64,000 bases of DNA from Acinetobacter parvus DSM 16617 = CIP 108168 (GCF_000368025.1 NZ_KB849212.1:698978-762977); one strand, 5' to 3'; shown: positions 53,930-62,976, counted from the first letter of the stretch. A program made the numbers and translations. Notes: a model not told the origin generated them from the letters alone.

Positions 53930-54382
53930 ATGGATGCACCTTCTGATGCTTTCTTGTGGGTGAAAGCATTACATATTATCGCTGTGGTGTGTTGGTTCGC
54001 TGCATTATTCTATCTGCCTCGTCTTTATGTTTACCATGCGATGAGTGAAGATACTGTCAGTCATCAGCGCTTTGAGGTCATGGAACGTAAATTGTACCGT
54101 GGCATTATGTGGCCATCCATGATTGCTACACTCATCACCGCCCATTTCCTTGTGGACTGGGGGGATGCCACCAGACACTATCATGAAGCGTTATGGTTTT
54201 ATCTTAAAGTCGGTTTGGTGGGTTTACTGGTGATTTACCATTTTGTATGTGGTTATTACCGTAAAAAACTGATTGGTAATGCCCACTACAAATCACATAA
54301 GTTTTGGCGGTTCTTTAATGAAATGCCCACCCTGATCCTACTTGCAGTGGTCATTTTAGTTGTGGTAAAACCTCAGTTTTAA
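53930..54382 (+). CDS. hemJ: Protoporphyrinogen IX oxidase HemJ
   Basis: HemJ is the oxygen-independent-type membrane enzyme for the penultimate haem step, found in Acinetobacter and cyanobacteria. The 150-residue protein has four membrane helices with the conserved ALHIIAVVCWFAALFYLPRL and VMERKLYRGIMWPSM. WFYLKVGLVGLLVIYHFVCG and a C-terminal RFFNEMPTLILLAVVI follow. The conserved His is in ALHII. Confidence 0.92.
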   Translation: MDAPSDAFLWVKALHIIAVVCWFAALFYLPRLYVYHAMSEDTVSHQRFEVMERKLYRGIMWPSMIATLITAHFLVDWGDATRHYHEALWFYLKVGLVGLLVIYHFVCGYYRKKLIGNAHYKSHKFWRFFNEMPTLILLAVVILVVVKPQF

Positions 54383-54448
54383 CTGGGGTTTTTCTTTTCA
54401 AGTGAAGATAATTCCCAACAATAATTTTAATCCCAGATATCATCAAAT

Positions 54449-54970
54449 ATGTCCCAGCCCACACAATCGTTGATACAGAGATTAGAAGCCAGATTTATTT
54501 CCAGCCTGATTGTCCATTTTAGGATAAATGAATTTGAATGTCGTGGACTCACGCAGGGTGAAGTGGAGATTGCACAGCAGGTTTTTGGCAACCTGATCAA
54601 CTATGATCAAGTGAGAATTTTCAATACCCCCTATCTCCCCTGGCAGCCAGCCAATATTTTTATCGCACCGAATGGCAATTTATTCGCATGTCAAACCTCT
54701 TTCAGTGCAGACTATTCAAAATGCTCAATGGCATTACAGGGTGTTTTTATTCATGAGCTGGCACATATTTTACAATACCAGCAACAGACTAATGTCATTC
54801 TGAAAGGTGCAATCCTACAACTGGGCTATTATCTAAGTTTTAAAAAATACAATCCTTACTGTTATCAATTTATTCAGGGCAAAGCTTTTGAGGATTATAA
54901 TATTGAACAGCAGGGTGACATTGCACGAGATATTTTTTTCAGGAAAATTCCAAATATCATTAAAAAATAA
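54449..54970 (+). CDS. Zincin-like protein with HELAH motif
   Basis: The 173-residue protein contains FIHELAHILQYQQQ, a HExxH zinc-binding motif, preceded by IFIAPNGNLFACQTSFSADY. It resembles small proteins annotated as Vgr-related or peptidase-like, but the third zinc ligand is not certain. There is no signal peptide. ATG 54449 is 66 bases after hemJ. Activity and substrate are unknown. A terminator follows. Confidence 0.6.
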   Translation: MSQPTQSLIQRLEARFISSLIVHFRINEFECRGLTQGEVEIAQQVFGNLINYDQVRIFNTPYLPWQPANIFIAPNGNLFACQTSFSADYSKCSMALQGVFIHELAHILQYQQQTNVILKGAILQLGYYLSFKKYNPYCYQFIQGKAFEDYNIEQQGDIARDIFFRKIPNIIKK

Positions 54971-55003
54971 AAAGCCCCGTGATTTTATCCACAGGGCTTT
55001 TTA
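54970..55003 (+). terminator. Rho-independent terminator
   Basis: AAAAGCCC and GGGCTTTT pair, with GTG and CAC inside, around TGATTTTATC; a T run follows. It separates the zincin gene from the converging small genes. Confidence 0.85.
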
Positions 55004-55025
55004 GGTAATTGGATCGCAATCTACT

Positions 55026-55187
55026 TTAAACAATAGAGCCTTTGCGAGCTTCTGGGCTGTGTTCATGACTATCATCCATTTCAGTCGTAAAATCCACACG
55101 CATTGCATCCTTAACAATTGTACCAACACGCCCTACGCCAATTACCAAACCAAATGCAACCACTGGAAATAAAATTACTGGAATCAT
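55026..55187 (-). CDS. Small membrane protein, twin 1 (53 aa)
   Basis: A 53-residue frame starts MIPVILFPVVAFGLVIGVGR and ends in a charged tail, SPEARKGSIV. The N-terminal 20-odd residues form one membrane helix and the rest is polar. A purine-rich AGAGGT site lies before ATG 55187. Its helix shares P-V-x-AFGL and V-GR-x-GT with twin 2 just upstream. The function is unknown. Confidence 0.6.
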   Translation of the reverse strand: MIPVILFPVVAFGLVIGVGRVGTIVKDAMRVDFTTEMDDSHEHSPEARKGSIV

Positions 55188-55228
55188 TACTACTTACCTC
55201 TCATGTTAAAAATCAGGTTCTTCTGAAC

Positions 55229-55330
55229 TTATTTAAGTTCCTGCTCTTGTTCTCGGAACATGACTGTACCAATACGACCAACAACCACAGCCAGACCAAA
55301 TGCAATTACAGGAAACCATACTACTGACAT
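55229..55330 (-). CDS. Small membrane protein, twin 2 (33 aa)
   Basis: A 33-residue frame reads MSVVWFPVIAFGLAVVVGR then IGTVMFREQEQELK and stops at 55229-55231. AGAGGT precedes ATG 55330 by a normal distance. It is a shortened relative of twin 1: the membrane helix is kept and the tail is brief. Tandem placement on one strand suggests a two-gene transcript. No known toxin or regulator family is recognised. Confidence 0.6.
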   Translation of the reverse strand: MSVVWFPVIAFGLAVVVGRIGTVMFREQEQELK

Positions 55331-55904
55331 AGCGAATACCTCTTTTTTTCTGATCATGTATTACAACATGATGCTTCATTGGATAACAATAGTGTACACA
55401 TGTTCACATTAATTAAGATAATAGCAGTGTACAGTTGTACACTCAAGCGTAGCAAAGTAACTCCCGACAAACGGTATATAAAATTTTAACAAATTGATTT
55501 AATTAAATTATTTTATAAAACCCCACCTCAAATAAGTAAAATATAGTCATTTTTATTATTTTATGTATATTTATTGTACAAATTAAACTTTAAAATGGAT
55601 TATCAGTACATATCATGTCCATACACCAAAATGAGCGGAAAAAAACTTTATAGCGCTATATGAAATTTCTTCACACTCATGCAGCATAACTACGCAAACA
55701 TTGAGAAATGTTGCCGTTTTACACAGAAAAATTTGTTTTTTCTACGCAGAAAAATGTGCATTTAGTATATATTAGTAAACTTGTCATTTTTCTTTAAGAT
55801 ATAGAATGTCTGGCGCCATGATATAGCAATGTTTTTTAAAACCATACCTATATAAATCAAAAACTTGCATATCATAATTTGTTAAAACTCAGGATTAAGT
55901 TTGA
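55331..55904. other. Long AT-rich intergenic region before nadE
   Basis: About 570 bases without a gene-like frame. It holds the promoter region of the minus-strand micro-protein pair and of nadE. Short partly inverted stretches near 55725-55760 (ACACAGAAAAAT and CGCAGAAAAATGTG) are seen but not interpretable. Confidence 0.4.
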
Positions 55905-57530
55905 ATGAAAAATTTTAAAGTTGCCCTTGCTCAGTTCTCTCCGCATATTGGCAATATTGATGCAAATACTCAAAAGATGGTTGAACAGGCAAATTCAGCG
56001 AAACAACAACAGGCTGACTTGATCATCTTCCCAGAACTCTCCACGCTGGGCTACCCTGCTGAAGACCTTATACTTCGTCCAAACCTACAAAAACGAACCC
56101 AAAAGGCGCTTGCCCAGTTAAGCGAAGTCAAAGATATTGTGATGGTGTTCGGTTTTGTGCACCAGACTGAGGATGGGAATCGCTATAACTCCGCCGCTGT
56201 AATGAAAGATGGTCAGGTTTTAGGTGTTTACAATAAACATAACTTGCCAAACTACGGTGTGTTTGATGAGAAACGTTATTTTCAGGAGGGTCACCAGCAT
56301 CTGGTTTTTGAATATCTAGGGCATAAGTTTGGTGTCTTGATCTGTGAAGATGTGTGGTCACTCAATACCGTTAAACAGTTAAGCCAGCTCAATGTTGAAA
56401 CTGTGCTGATCTTAAATGCTTCACCATATGAAGTCGGTAAACCACAGCACCGTGTACAAACCCTGAATGAGCTGGCAAAACAGCTTAGCCTGAATATTGT
56501 TTACGTGAATCAGGTGGGTGGACAAGATGACCTGATTTTTGATGGGTCGAGTTTTGTCAGCAATCATAATGGGCAGCTTGCCTTACAGGCCCCAAGTTTT
56601 CAGGAATCTGTTTATTTCGCTGAATATGATGCAAAACAGAAGCTGTTTAAAACCGCAAAAACCACGCCTCCCCTCGACACTTTTGCTGAAATTTATCAGG
56701 CATTGGTCATGGCAACCCGCGACTATGTGCAACGTTCAGGCTTCCCTGGCGTGATTCTGGGTCTATCGGGTGGTATTGACTCCGCACTCACCCTTGCGAT
56801 TGCGGTGGATGCGATTGGCGCAGATAAGGTACAGGCTGTGATGATGCCTTATACTTATACCTCTCAAATGAGTGTGGAGGATGCGACTGAACAGGCACGC
56901 CGTATGGGTGTAACCTTTGGTATTGCAGAAATCCATCCAATTGTGAACAGTTTCATGCAAACCCTTTATCCATTCTTTGGCAATAGCCCTGCCGATGCAA
57001 CCGAAGAAAATTTGCAGGCACGTACCCGTGGCACTCTGTTGATGGGCTTATCGAATAAGTTTGGCAACCTTGTCCTTTCCACAGGTAACAAGTCGGAAAT
57101 TTCAGTGGGTTACTGCACATTGTATGGTGATATGGTGGGTGGTTTCTCTGTACTCAAGGATGTGTATAAAACCATCGTGTTTGAGTTGGCGAAATATCGC
57201 AATACTTTGAGTAAAACACCTGTTATCCCTGAACGTGTGATTACACGTCCACCATCAGCAGAGTTACGCCCAGACCAGAAAGATCAGGATTCTTTACCAG
57301 CCTATGATGTACTGGATGCGATCTTGTACGCCTACATTGAGGAAGACCTGAGTCAGGCAGACATCATTGCCAAAGGCTATGAAGCTGAAGTGGTCGAGAA
57401 AGTTATTCGTTTGGTTGACCGTAACGAATACAAGCGTCGCCAAGGGGCAATTGGACCACGTATCAGCTCGCGTGCGTTCAGTCGTGAACGCCGTTACCCT
57501 ATCGTCAATGGATGGACTGCGAATGACTGA
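55905..57530 (+). CDS. nadE: Glutamine-dependent NAD+ synthetase NadE
   Basis: This is the last step of NAD synthesis. The N-terminal nitrilase domain supplies ammonia from glutamine: Glu in IIFPELSTLGYP, Lys in YNKHNLPNYG, Cys in GVLICEDVWS. The C-terminal ATP pyrophosphatase domain begins at the P-loop LSGGIDSALT (near residue 288) and includes STGNKSEISVGYCTLYGD and IGPRISSRAFSRERRYP. The length of 541 residues is normal. The next gene's ATG overlaps its stop as ATGACTGA. Confidence 0.96.
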   Translation: MKNFKVALAQFSPHIGNIDANTQKMVEQANSAKQQQADLIIFPELSTLGYPAEDLILRPNLQKRTQKALAQLSEVKDIVMVFGFVHQTEDGNRYNSAAVMKDGQVLGVYNKHNLPNYGVFDEKRYFQEGHQHLVFEYLGHKFGVLICEDVWSLNTVKQLSQLNVETVLILNASPYEVGKPQHRVQTLNELAKQLSLNIVYVNQVGGQDDLIFDGSSFVSNHNGQLALQAPSFQESVYFAEYDAKQKLFKTAKTTPPLDTFAEIYQALVMATRDYVQRSGFPGVILGLSGGIDSALTLAIAVDAIGADKVQAVMMPYTYTSQMSVEDATEQARRMGVTFGIAEIHPIVNSFMQTLYPFFGNSPADATEENLQARTRGTLLMGLSNKFGNLVLSTGNKSEISVGYCTLYGDMVGGFSVLKDVYKTIVFELAKYRNTLSKTPVIPERVITRPPSAELRPDQKDQDSLPAYDVLDAILYAYIEEDLSQADIIAKGYEAEVVEKVIRLVDRNEYKRRQGAIGPRISSRAFSRERRYPIVNGWTAND

Positions 57531-58880
57531 ACAGATTGTTTCTGAAAAGTCACAACACCTTGCTCAAGCACTTTTGCTTGAGCAGGTGGCATTTTATAAA
57601 AACCAACTGACTACCCAGCTTTCTGCTGAGTTTTTTCAACAGTTTATCCAGCTTTTTATCCGAATAGCCGTAAAACCTCGGGATTTAGCCCGAGGATATA
57701 AGGCTGCAATCCGCTAGTCCCTCTTGTGGGGATTAGCTAGGATTGCTAAAAACATTTGAATCTAGTAATCCATGTGCTATGATAATTACGTTGTATATTT
57801 TTAGTCAGCAGACTGATACAACACGAAAAAAACAGTTTTCCCCATTGTAATCCGTGCACTCTTTGCAATCCGAAAGGTAGGACTACATTGGAATAAGAAG
57901 CAGAGAACTATAGTATCTGTTTCGTGGCAGGACATTGCCATCTAGCAGTAGGAATCCCCCTCCTTTAGGTGGGGGAGGATGTCAAACAACATGCGCCAGA
58001 CATCCAACTCAGGGAAGTTGTTGAACTGGAGCAAATTCAGGCTGTCGTTAAGCGTTATGCCTTTGAAATGCAGCTTGGTGCAGGGTTACTGGAATTTATT
58101 GGTGAGATTGCTCAACGGCTGCATGTTTTTTCTTTACAGTCTTCAGCAGAATTACAAGACTTATTTTCAGATCAGCAGTTTGAAATATGGCTTTCCAAAT
58201 TTCTGGAACTGGAAAATATCCGCCACTATCTCAACCACTTCCTTAAAGAAAGTCCCTCTATTGAGCAATTGTGCCAGTACATTGCCACCACAACCTTGCA
58301 GAACAAGTTGCCAAAACTGTTTTCACAGGCTGATGAAGACAGAATATCTGAAAGCAAGTATGAATGGCAGCAAAAACTAAAAAGCTTTTCATACCGCCAG
58401 CAACAACGAATTGAGCAGAAACTGGAAGAAAGCATAGGCAAATTTATTCAGGAGCAACTGGCTGATTTAAGCCTACTGTCTAATGATGACATGGAAAGTC
58501 TTGCCCGCAATGTTTGGGATGATAACAAGGCCAAGCCGCTATCAGAATACACCAAACAGGTGACTCCATTGGATGTTGAAGAATTCTTTGTGATGATCTA
58601 TGAATACTGGAAAGAATTACGCCAGTCCTCTTTCATACAAGAGCTGATCCTGTACGGTGTAAAAGTCTTTTATGATTTCTATAAAGATGAAAGTCTGGAA
58701 GATATTTTTGCAGCAATTGGTCTGGAAGACACAGATTTACTCAATGAGGCTGTACGTTTTTATCCAAAAGTTGTAGCCGCTTTAGACGAGCATGGTGTAT
58801 TAGAGCCAATCATTACATTAATTCTAAAACCGTTCTACGAAAGCCCACAGACCTTGGCGACCATCGAAAAACATTTATAG
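57523..58880 (+). pseudogene. nadE-coupled hypothetical gene, split by an IS605-type element
   Basis: ATG 57523 overlaps the nadE stop, so translation was coupled. The first part reads MTEQIVSEKSQHLAQALLLE to QQFIQLFI, then enters the element and stops at 57717. The second part resumes at QHAPDIQLREVVELEQIQAV and ends ATIEKHL at 58880. Removing 326 bases restores one frame of 343 residues, mostly alpha-helical with acidic and Gln-rich stretches. No known domain is recognised. A GTG start at 57969 could still make the larger C-terminal part. Confidence 0.8.
57660..57985 (+). mobile_element. Non-autonomous IS200/IS605-type element (palindrome-associated)
   Basis: The 326-base element has no transposase. 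The left subterminal hairpin is CCTCGGG-ATTTAG-CCCGAGG (57676-57695). The right one is CCCCCTCC paired imperfectly with GGTGGGGG (57956-57975), followed by AGGATGTCAA, the usual right end of IS605-like elements. There is no target duplication and insertion follows TTTAT, as expected for single-strand transposition by a Y1 TnpA supplied elsewhere. Confidence 0.8.
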
Positions 58881-58953
58881 CCTCTACATAAACCAGAACA
58901 ACGCTGTTTTGGTTTGAAACGACAATAACAGGCAGCATCATATAGATAAAAAG

Positions 58954-58977
58954 AAACCACGCAGGAGCGTGGTTTTT
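58954..58977 (-). terminator. Terminator of the first tRNA-Met gene
   Basis: AAACCACGC pairs with GCGTGGTTT around AGGA; a U run follows on the minus strand after the tRNA 3' end. Confidence 0.85.
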
Positions 58978-58982
58978 TAAAA

Positions 58983-59059
58983 TGGTGGCTATGACGGGAC
59001 TTGAACCTGTGACCCCCGCATTATGAGTGCGGTGCTCTAACCAACTGAGCTACATAGCC
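58983..59059 (-). tRNA. tRNA-Met (CAT), elongator, copy 1
   Basis: Read on the minus strand it starts GGCTATGTAGCTCAGTTGG and folds into a cloverleaf. The anticodon loop CTCATAA gives anticodon CAT, the T arm is GGTTCAAGTCC, and CCA is encoded. Its G1-C72 pair, unlike the initiator's mismatch, marks it as elongator. It is 77 bases long and identical to copy 2. Confidence 0.95.
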
Positions 59060-59282
59060 ATAAACTGTGAGCGCATTATCTAGTGTTCCGTATAGCTGGT
59101 CAAGTCTATGGTTTTGAAAACACGAAACATATGCGCAGTTTTTAGTCTTTTAATTTCCAACTGATCAAATTTCAACAAACATTTAAATCAGCCTAAAAAT
59201 CCAGGGAAAGCATGTCTTTTATACAGTGAGAAAATTGATATCCTGAACAGCACAGCATATTTTAAAAACAACAGACAAAAAG

Positions 59283-59304
59283 AGACCACGCAGGAGCGTG
59301 GTCT
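59283..59304 (-). terminator. Terminator of the second tRNA-Met gene
   Basis: AGACCACGC pairs with GCGTGGTCT around AGGA, nearly the same as the copy 1 terminator; the whole tRNA-terminator unit is duplicated. Confidence 0.7.
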
Positions 59305-59310
59305 ATAAAA

Positions 59311-59387
59311 TGGTGGCTATGACGGGACTTGAACCTGTGACCCCCGCATTATGAGTGCGGTGCTCTAACCAACTGAGCTACATAGCC
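59311..59387 (-). tRNA. tRNA-Met (CAT), elongator, copy 2
   Basis: The sequence is identical to copy 1 over 77 bases, with anticodon CAT and encoded CCA. It lies about 250 bases upstream of copy 1 in the direction of transcription. Confidence 0.95.
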
Positions 59388-59452
59388 AAAAACTGTGGGC
59401 GCATTATCTTAACTTTCACTACATACGTCAAGCGTATTTTTCAAAAAATCTT

Positions 59453-59810
<358 letters not shown>

Positions 59811-59832
59811 CGCATCTTATCAAAGTTAGCAA

Positions 59833-60096
59833 TTAATTGCTCGCATTTTTTTGTGCAGTCAGCTTCTTATATTTATCCATGAGCTCATCATGGGATTCAG
59901 CATGCTGAGGGTCAAGCGGAATACAATCGACTGGGCAAAACAACTGGCACTGTGGCTGATCATGATGGCCTACGCACTCTGTACAAAGTGCAGGGTGAAT
60001 CTCATAAATCAGCTCACCCATATAAATGGCTTCATTCGGACATACAGGTTCACAGACATCACAGTTAATGCATTCATCTGTAATATATAAGGACAT
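59833..60096 (-). CDS. YfhL-type 2[4Fe-4S] ferredoxin
   Basis: The 87-residue ferredoxin has clusters bound by CINCDVCEPVCP and CTECVGHHDQPQCQLFCPVDC. The long spacing in the second motif is characteristic of the Alvin/YfhL type, which have unusually low potentials. Its ATG directly follows the coaD stop, as in Pseudomonas (coaD-fdx), implying co-transcription. Confidence 0.93.
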   Translation of the reverse strand: MSLYITDECINCDVCEPVCPNEAIYMGELIYEIHPALCTECVGHHDQPQCQLFCPVDCIPLDPQHAESHDELMDKYKKLTAQKNASN

Positions 60097-60588
60097 TTAC
60101 CAACCTTGTTGATGTTTTCGTTCAAATGCCTCAACCACAACGGCAGGCACAAACTTGTTCACATCACCTTTTAAACGGGCAATCTCTCTCACCAGCGTCG
60201 ATGAAATAAATGAGAATTGCTCTGAGGGTGTTAAAAATACAGATTCAAAATGTGGATCAAGCTGACGGTTCATATTGGCCAACTGGAACTCATATTCAAA
60301 ATCTGAAATTGCTCTTAAACCACGGAGTACCGCTGTTGCACGCTGCTCACGGAAGAAATTGACCAACAAGCCATCAAAACCCACAAACTCAACATTATTC
60401 AAATGGCTCAGTGATGCTTTTGCGAGTTCAACACGTTCTTCTAAACTAAACACTGGATTTTTATGATGTCCAATTGCAATGGCCACCACAACTTCATCAA
60501 ACATTTTTGATGCCCTTGCAACCAAATCAACATGTCCATTGGTAATTGGATCGAAAGTCCCTGGATAAATCACACGTGTTTTAGACAT
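60097..60588 (-). CDS. coaD: Phosphopantetheine adenylyltransferase CoaD
   Basis: CoaD makes dephospho-CoA from phosphopantetheine and ATP. The nucleotidyltransferase motif is YPGTFDPITNGHVD (T/HxGH with H19) and the C-terminal ISSTLVREIA. At 163 residues it is normal. It is coupled to the ferredoxin gene. Confidence 0.96.
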   Translation of the reverse strand: MSKTRVIYPGTFDPITNGHVDLVARASKMFDEVVVAIAIGHHKNPVFSLEERVELAKASLSHLNNVEFVGFDGLLVNFFREQRATAVLRGLRAISDFEYEFQLANMNRQLDPHFESVFLTPSEQFSFISSTLVREIARLKGDVNKFVPAVVVEAFERKHQQGW

Positions 60589-60717
60589 GCGTTGTACTCT
60601 AATGAATGAGATAAGGGGTGTATTTTAACAAATGTTCGGGCTAAACGCGAAATTCCTAAACGATGGAAAAAGATTGCGTTTTACGGCACAATAGATGCAA
60701 TTGTGGAAGTTTGAATT

Positions 60718-61194
60718 ATGGTTAAAGCAACAGTCGTAAAAAAACATAGTGGTGGCACGATTGCTCAAAATAAAAGAGCACGCCACGATTACTTTATTGA
60801 AGAAAAATTTGAGGCAGGTATGTCTCTCCAAGGCTGGGAAGTAAAGTCCTTGCGTGCGGGGCGTATGACACTTTCCGAAAGTTATGTCATCTTTAAAAAT
60901 GGTGAGGCCTTTTTATTTGGTTCACAAATTCAGCCGTTATTGTCTGCATCAACGCATGTGGTTCCTGAATCAACACGTACCCGTAAGTTGCTTTTGTCTC
61001 GTCGTGAGCTGGAAAAGCTTTTGGGTGCAGTGAATCAAAAAGGTTATTCATGTGTGCCGCTTGCCTGTTATTGGAAAGGTCATTTGGTTAAGCTGGAAAT
61101 TGCGCTAGTGAAAGGTAAGCAGTTACATGACAAGCGTGCCACCGAAAAAGATCGTGACTGGCAAAGGGATAAGGCAAGGATGTTGCATAAATAA
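60718..61194 (+). CDS. smpB: SsrA-binding protein SmpB
   Basis: SmpB works with tmRNA to rescue stalled ribosomes. Motifs are NKRARHDYFIEEKFEAGMSL, GWEVKSLRAGRMTLSESYV and the basic tail DRDWQRDKARMLHK. The 158 residues are complete. A 16-base IS end and a prophage fragment begin 12 bases after its stop; no tmRNA gene is present in the window. Confidence 0.96.
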   Translation: MVKATVVKKHSGGTIAQNKRARHDYFIEEKFEAGMSLQGWEVKSLRAGRMTLSESYVIFKNGEAFLFGSQIQPLLSASTHVVPESTRTRKLLLSRRELEKLLGAVNQKGYSCVPLACYWKGHLVKLEIALVKGKQLHDKRATEKDRDWQRDKARMLHK

Positions 61195-61206
61195 TTTTCT
61201 AAAAAA

Positions 61207-61222
61207 AAGTGGGACCACCTCT
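61207..61222. repeat. 16-bp scar identical to the IS3 element's right end
   Basis: AAGTGGGACCACCTCT matches 45971-45986 exactly, up to the outermost base. It abuts the broken tape-measure gene on one side and the smpB region on the other, so it is probably left from an IS-mediated deletion. Confidence 0.6.
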
Positions 61223-61440
61223 AAGTTTCCGCTATCTTTTGTTGATTGTTGAATCTTTGCGGAGAGCATTGCGTAGCTATCAGCTGCTTCTGCTAGTTCC
61301 TTTACGCCTAACCCCATTCCAAGCGCAGCCATTGCGCCCACAAGCGCATTAACAGCAAACTTTGCGCCGTTAATTCCTTGGTCAAAGCCTGTTGTGTTGG
61401 CTTGTAAGTTCAATAAGAAATCTAAGCTATTTGTAGCCAT
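61223..61440 (-). pseudogene. Phage tail tape-measure protein, N-terminal fragment
   Basis: From ATG 61440 the frame reads MATNSLDFLLNLQANTTGFD and INGAKFAVNALVGAMAALGM to STKDSGNL, typical of tape-measure N-termini. It then runs into the IS scar and unrelated sequence. The several-hundred-residue remainder is missing. It is the last phage gene before smpB. Confidence 0.75.
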
Positions 61441-61463
61441 ACAACTTTCCTTTAGGCATAAAA

Positions 61464-61485
61464 AACCTGCCATTGCTGACAGGTT
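61464..61485 (-). terminator. Hairpin before the tape-measure fragment
   Basis: AACCTG pairs with CAGGTT, followed by a T run on the minus strand; it would end transcription from the genes upstream. Confidence 0.65.
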
Positions 61486-61531
61486 CGTTTAAAACGTATT
61501 ACGGTTTGTTGGTTGAATTAGGTATTAAAAA

Positions 61532-61549
61532 CCCGACTATTGGTCGGGC
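61532..61549 (-). terminator. Terminator after the 181-aa gene
   Basis: CCCGAC pairs with GTCGGG around TATTG, with a T run on the minus strand. Confidence 0.8.
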
Positions 61550-61566
61550 TTACATTTCAAGATAAA

Positions 61567-62112
61567 TCAACTTCCAGCCTTTGTGCAAGTTAGATAAGAT
61601 TCATTCTCAAAATCCAATATAGTTTTTTGTTGAATCTCAGGCGTGTTAAATCTTGGTTTATCATATGCACTAATAACCGTTAGCCTTAAGACTTCTTGAA
61701 GTGGTTGAGGTGTGGTATTTACAACCTTTTCAACTATCTCCGACATTGGTACTCCATCTTGCCGTTTCTGCATAATAATTCTTGCTAATTCTGACATTGA
61801 TTTGCATCGAGATGATAACTCCTCATTACTTATTGCGGCTTTTTTGCTGGGAGGCTCACTATTAACCGTATTCTGTTCAGGCTCTATCTTATCACTAGGT
61901 TCAATACGACTCTGTTCTTGTTGGGCTTTATCTCGAACTTCTTGAGCTAATCTTGCTTGATTTTCAGCTTCAATCTGTGCCATTTTTTGATTATGTTGCT
62001 GTGTTTGCTGAGCTAAAGCTTCTTCTCTCGCTTTTCGATCACTATTTGATTTCCAAACTACGCCAATCATTATCAGAACAATAATAATCAAAATAATATA
62101 AATTCTATTCAT
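61567..62112 (-). CDS. Membrane-anchored hypothetical protein (prophage cargo)
   Basis: The 181-residue protein starts with one membrane helix (MNRIYIILIIIVLIMIGVVW), followed by a charged Gln/Glu-rich coiled coil to about residue 85. A compact C-terminal domain starts near EELSSRCKSMSELARIIMQK, with two cysteines. It resembles small host-interaction proteins carried by Acinetobacter prophages. The function is unknown. Confidence 0.65.
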   Translation of the reverse strand: MNRIYIILIIIVLIMIGVVWKSNSDRKAREEALAQQTQQHNQKMAQIEAENQARLAQEVRDKAQQEQSRIEPSDKIEPEQNTVNSEPPSKKAAISNEELSSRCKSMSELARIIMQKRQDGVPMSEIVEKVVNTTPQPLQEVLRLTVISAYDKPRFNTPEIQQKTILDFENESYLTCTKAGS

Positions 62113-62124
62113 AACACCGCATCA

Positions 62125-62586
62125 TTAGTCATAAGGCTTAAACTGAGTTCCACAACGCAAACACATCCATGTTTTGGAATAGTTGGATAGTGCTGTTTTG
62201 TTTTGGGATTCCATTTTTGCATAAAGCTTAATTAAGCCCCAGATTAATAAACCCAACAGCGGAGCACAGATAATAAAATTTAAAATACCATCCATTAATT
62301 TAGGCTCTGAAAAAACACTTAAAGCCCCTTTTAGTAATGGCATGGCGAACATTAAAAATAATACCACAACCACAATCTTTGGCATTGAGCTATTTTTTGG
62401 TGGCGCACACCCAGCAGCCAGATGTGATTGTGATGCAGATCGCCCACGACCACCTCCAACAGATATTCGACCGCTTGTAGAAACACTAACACCGCCGAAG
62501 CCACTTTGACCAGTTCTACTTCCACCTGCCCAAATCATAGCTAAAGTTTTAGTATTTTTAGAATCACAGCTAGGACAATTTGACAT
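62125..62586 (-). CDS. Zinc-ribbon membrane protein (prophage cargo)
   Basis: The 153-residue protein has an N-terminal zinc-ribbon half MSNCPSCDS and a C-terminal CLRC (WMCLRCGTQFKPYD), so the four cysteines could form one zinc site across the chain. Between lie a Gly/Ser-rich stretch and two membrane helices (about residues 72-90 and 100-118). Similar proteins occur in Acinetobacter prophages without known function. Confidence 0.65.
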   Translation of the reverse strand: MSNCPSCDSKNTKTLAMIWAGGSRTGQSGFGGVSVSTSGRISVGGGRGRSASQSHLAAGCAPPKNSSMPKIVVVVLFLMFAMPLLKGALSVFSEPKLMDGILNFIICAPLLGLLIWGLIKLYAKMESQNKTALSNYSKTWMCLRCGTQFKPYD

Positions 62587-62594
62587 CTTATAAT

Positions 62595-62969
62595 TTACCT
62601 TTTTGATGCGCGATGATATGGCTGTACATAGGTGCCATCTTTTCTTGAATAACCAGAAACATACTGATTTTTACTTCGACTATCACCGCTATAACTTGAG
62701 GATGCGCCAGTGTAATTTGTTCTATAACTCGAAGCAGAAGAACCATAACCACTATAATTCGATGATGATTCTATACATTCTTCCTTTAATTTATCCTTAA
62801 AATTAACTTCTTGCCCATAGTTCAAACAGGAAACCTTTTGTTTTGCTTTTATGTCCTTACACGGCTTATCCTGAAAAACTGAATTCCCATTAACTTTGCA
62901 TTGATAAACTTGAGCATTAGAAGTGGCAGAAAACAAGATTAAAGAAAAACCAATTATTAGTTTTTTCAT
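62595..62969 (-). CDS. Secreted DUF4124-like protein (prophage cargo)
   Basis: A signal peptide (MKKLIIGFSLILFSATSNA) precedes a short DUF4124-type domain, VYQCKVNGNSVFQDKPCKD. The rest is Ser/Tyr/Gly-rich and low in complexity, with the tail RKDGTYVQPYHRAS. It is probably periplasmic or exported. It starts eight bases after the upstream gene's stop, so the small genes form one unit. Confidence 0.7.
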   Translation of the reverse strand: MKKLIIGFSLILFSATSNAQVYQCKVNGNSVFQDKPCKDIKAKQKVSCLNYGQEVNFKDKLKEECIESSSNYSGYGSSASSYRTNYTGASSSYSGDSRSKNQYVSGYSRKDGTYVQPYHRASKR

Positions 62970-62976
62970 CTTCTTC

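Noticed and set aside
57956..57975. GC-rich hairpin read as a terminator
   Set aside because: It has no U run and matches the right end of IS605-type elements, including the AGGATGTCAA that follows.
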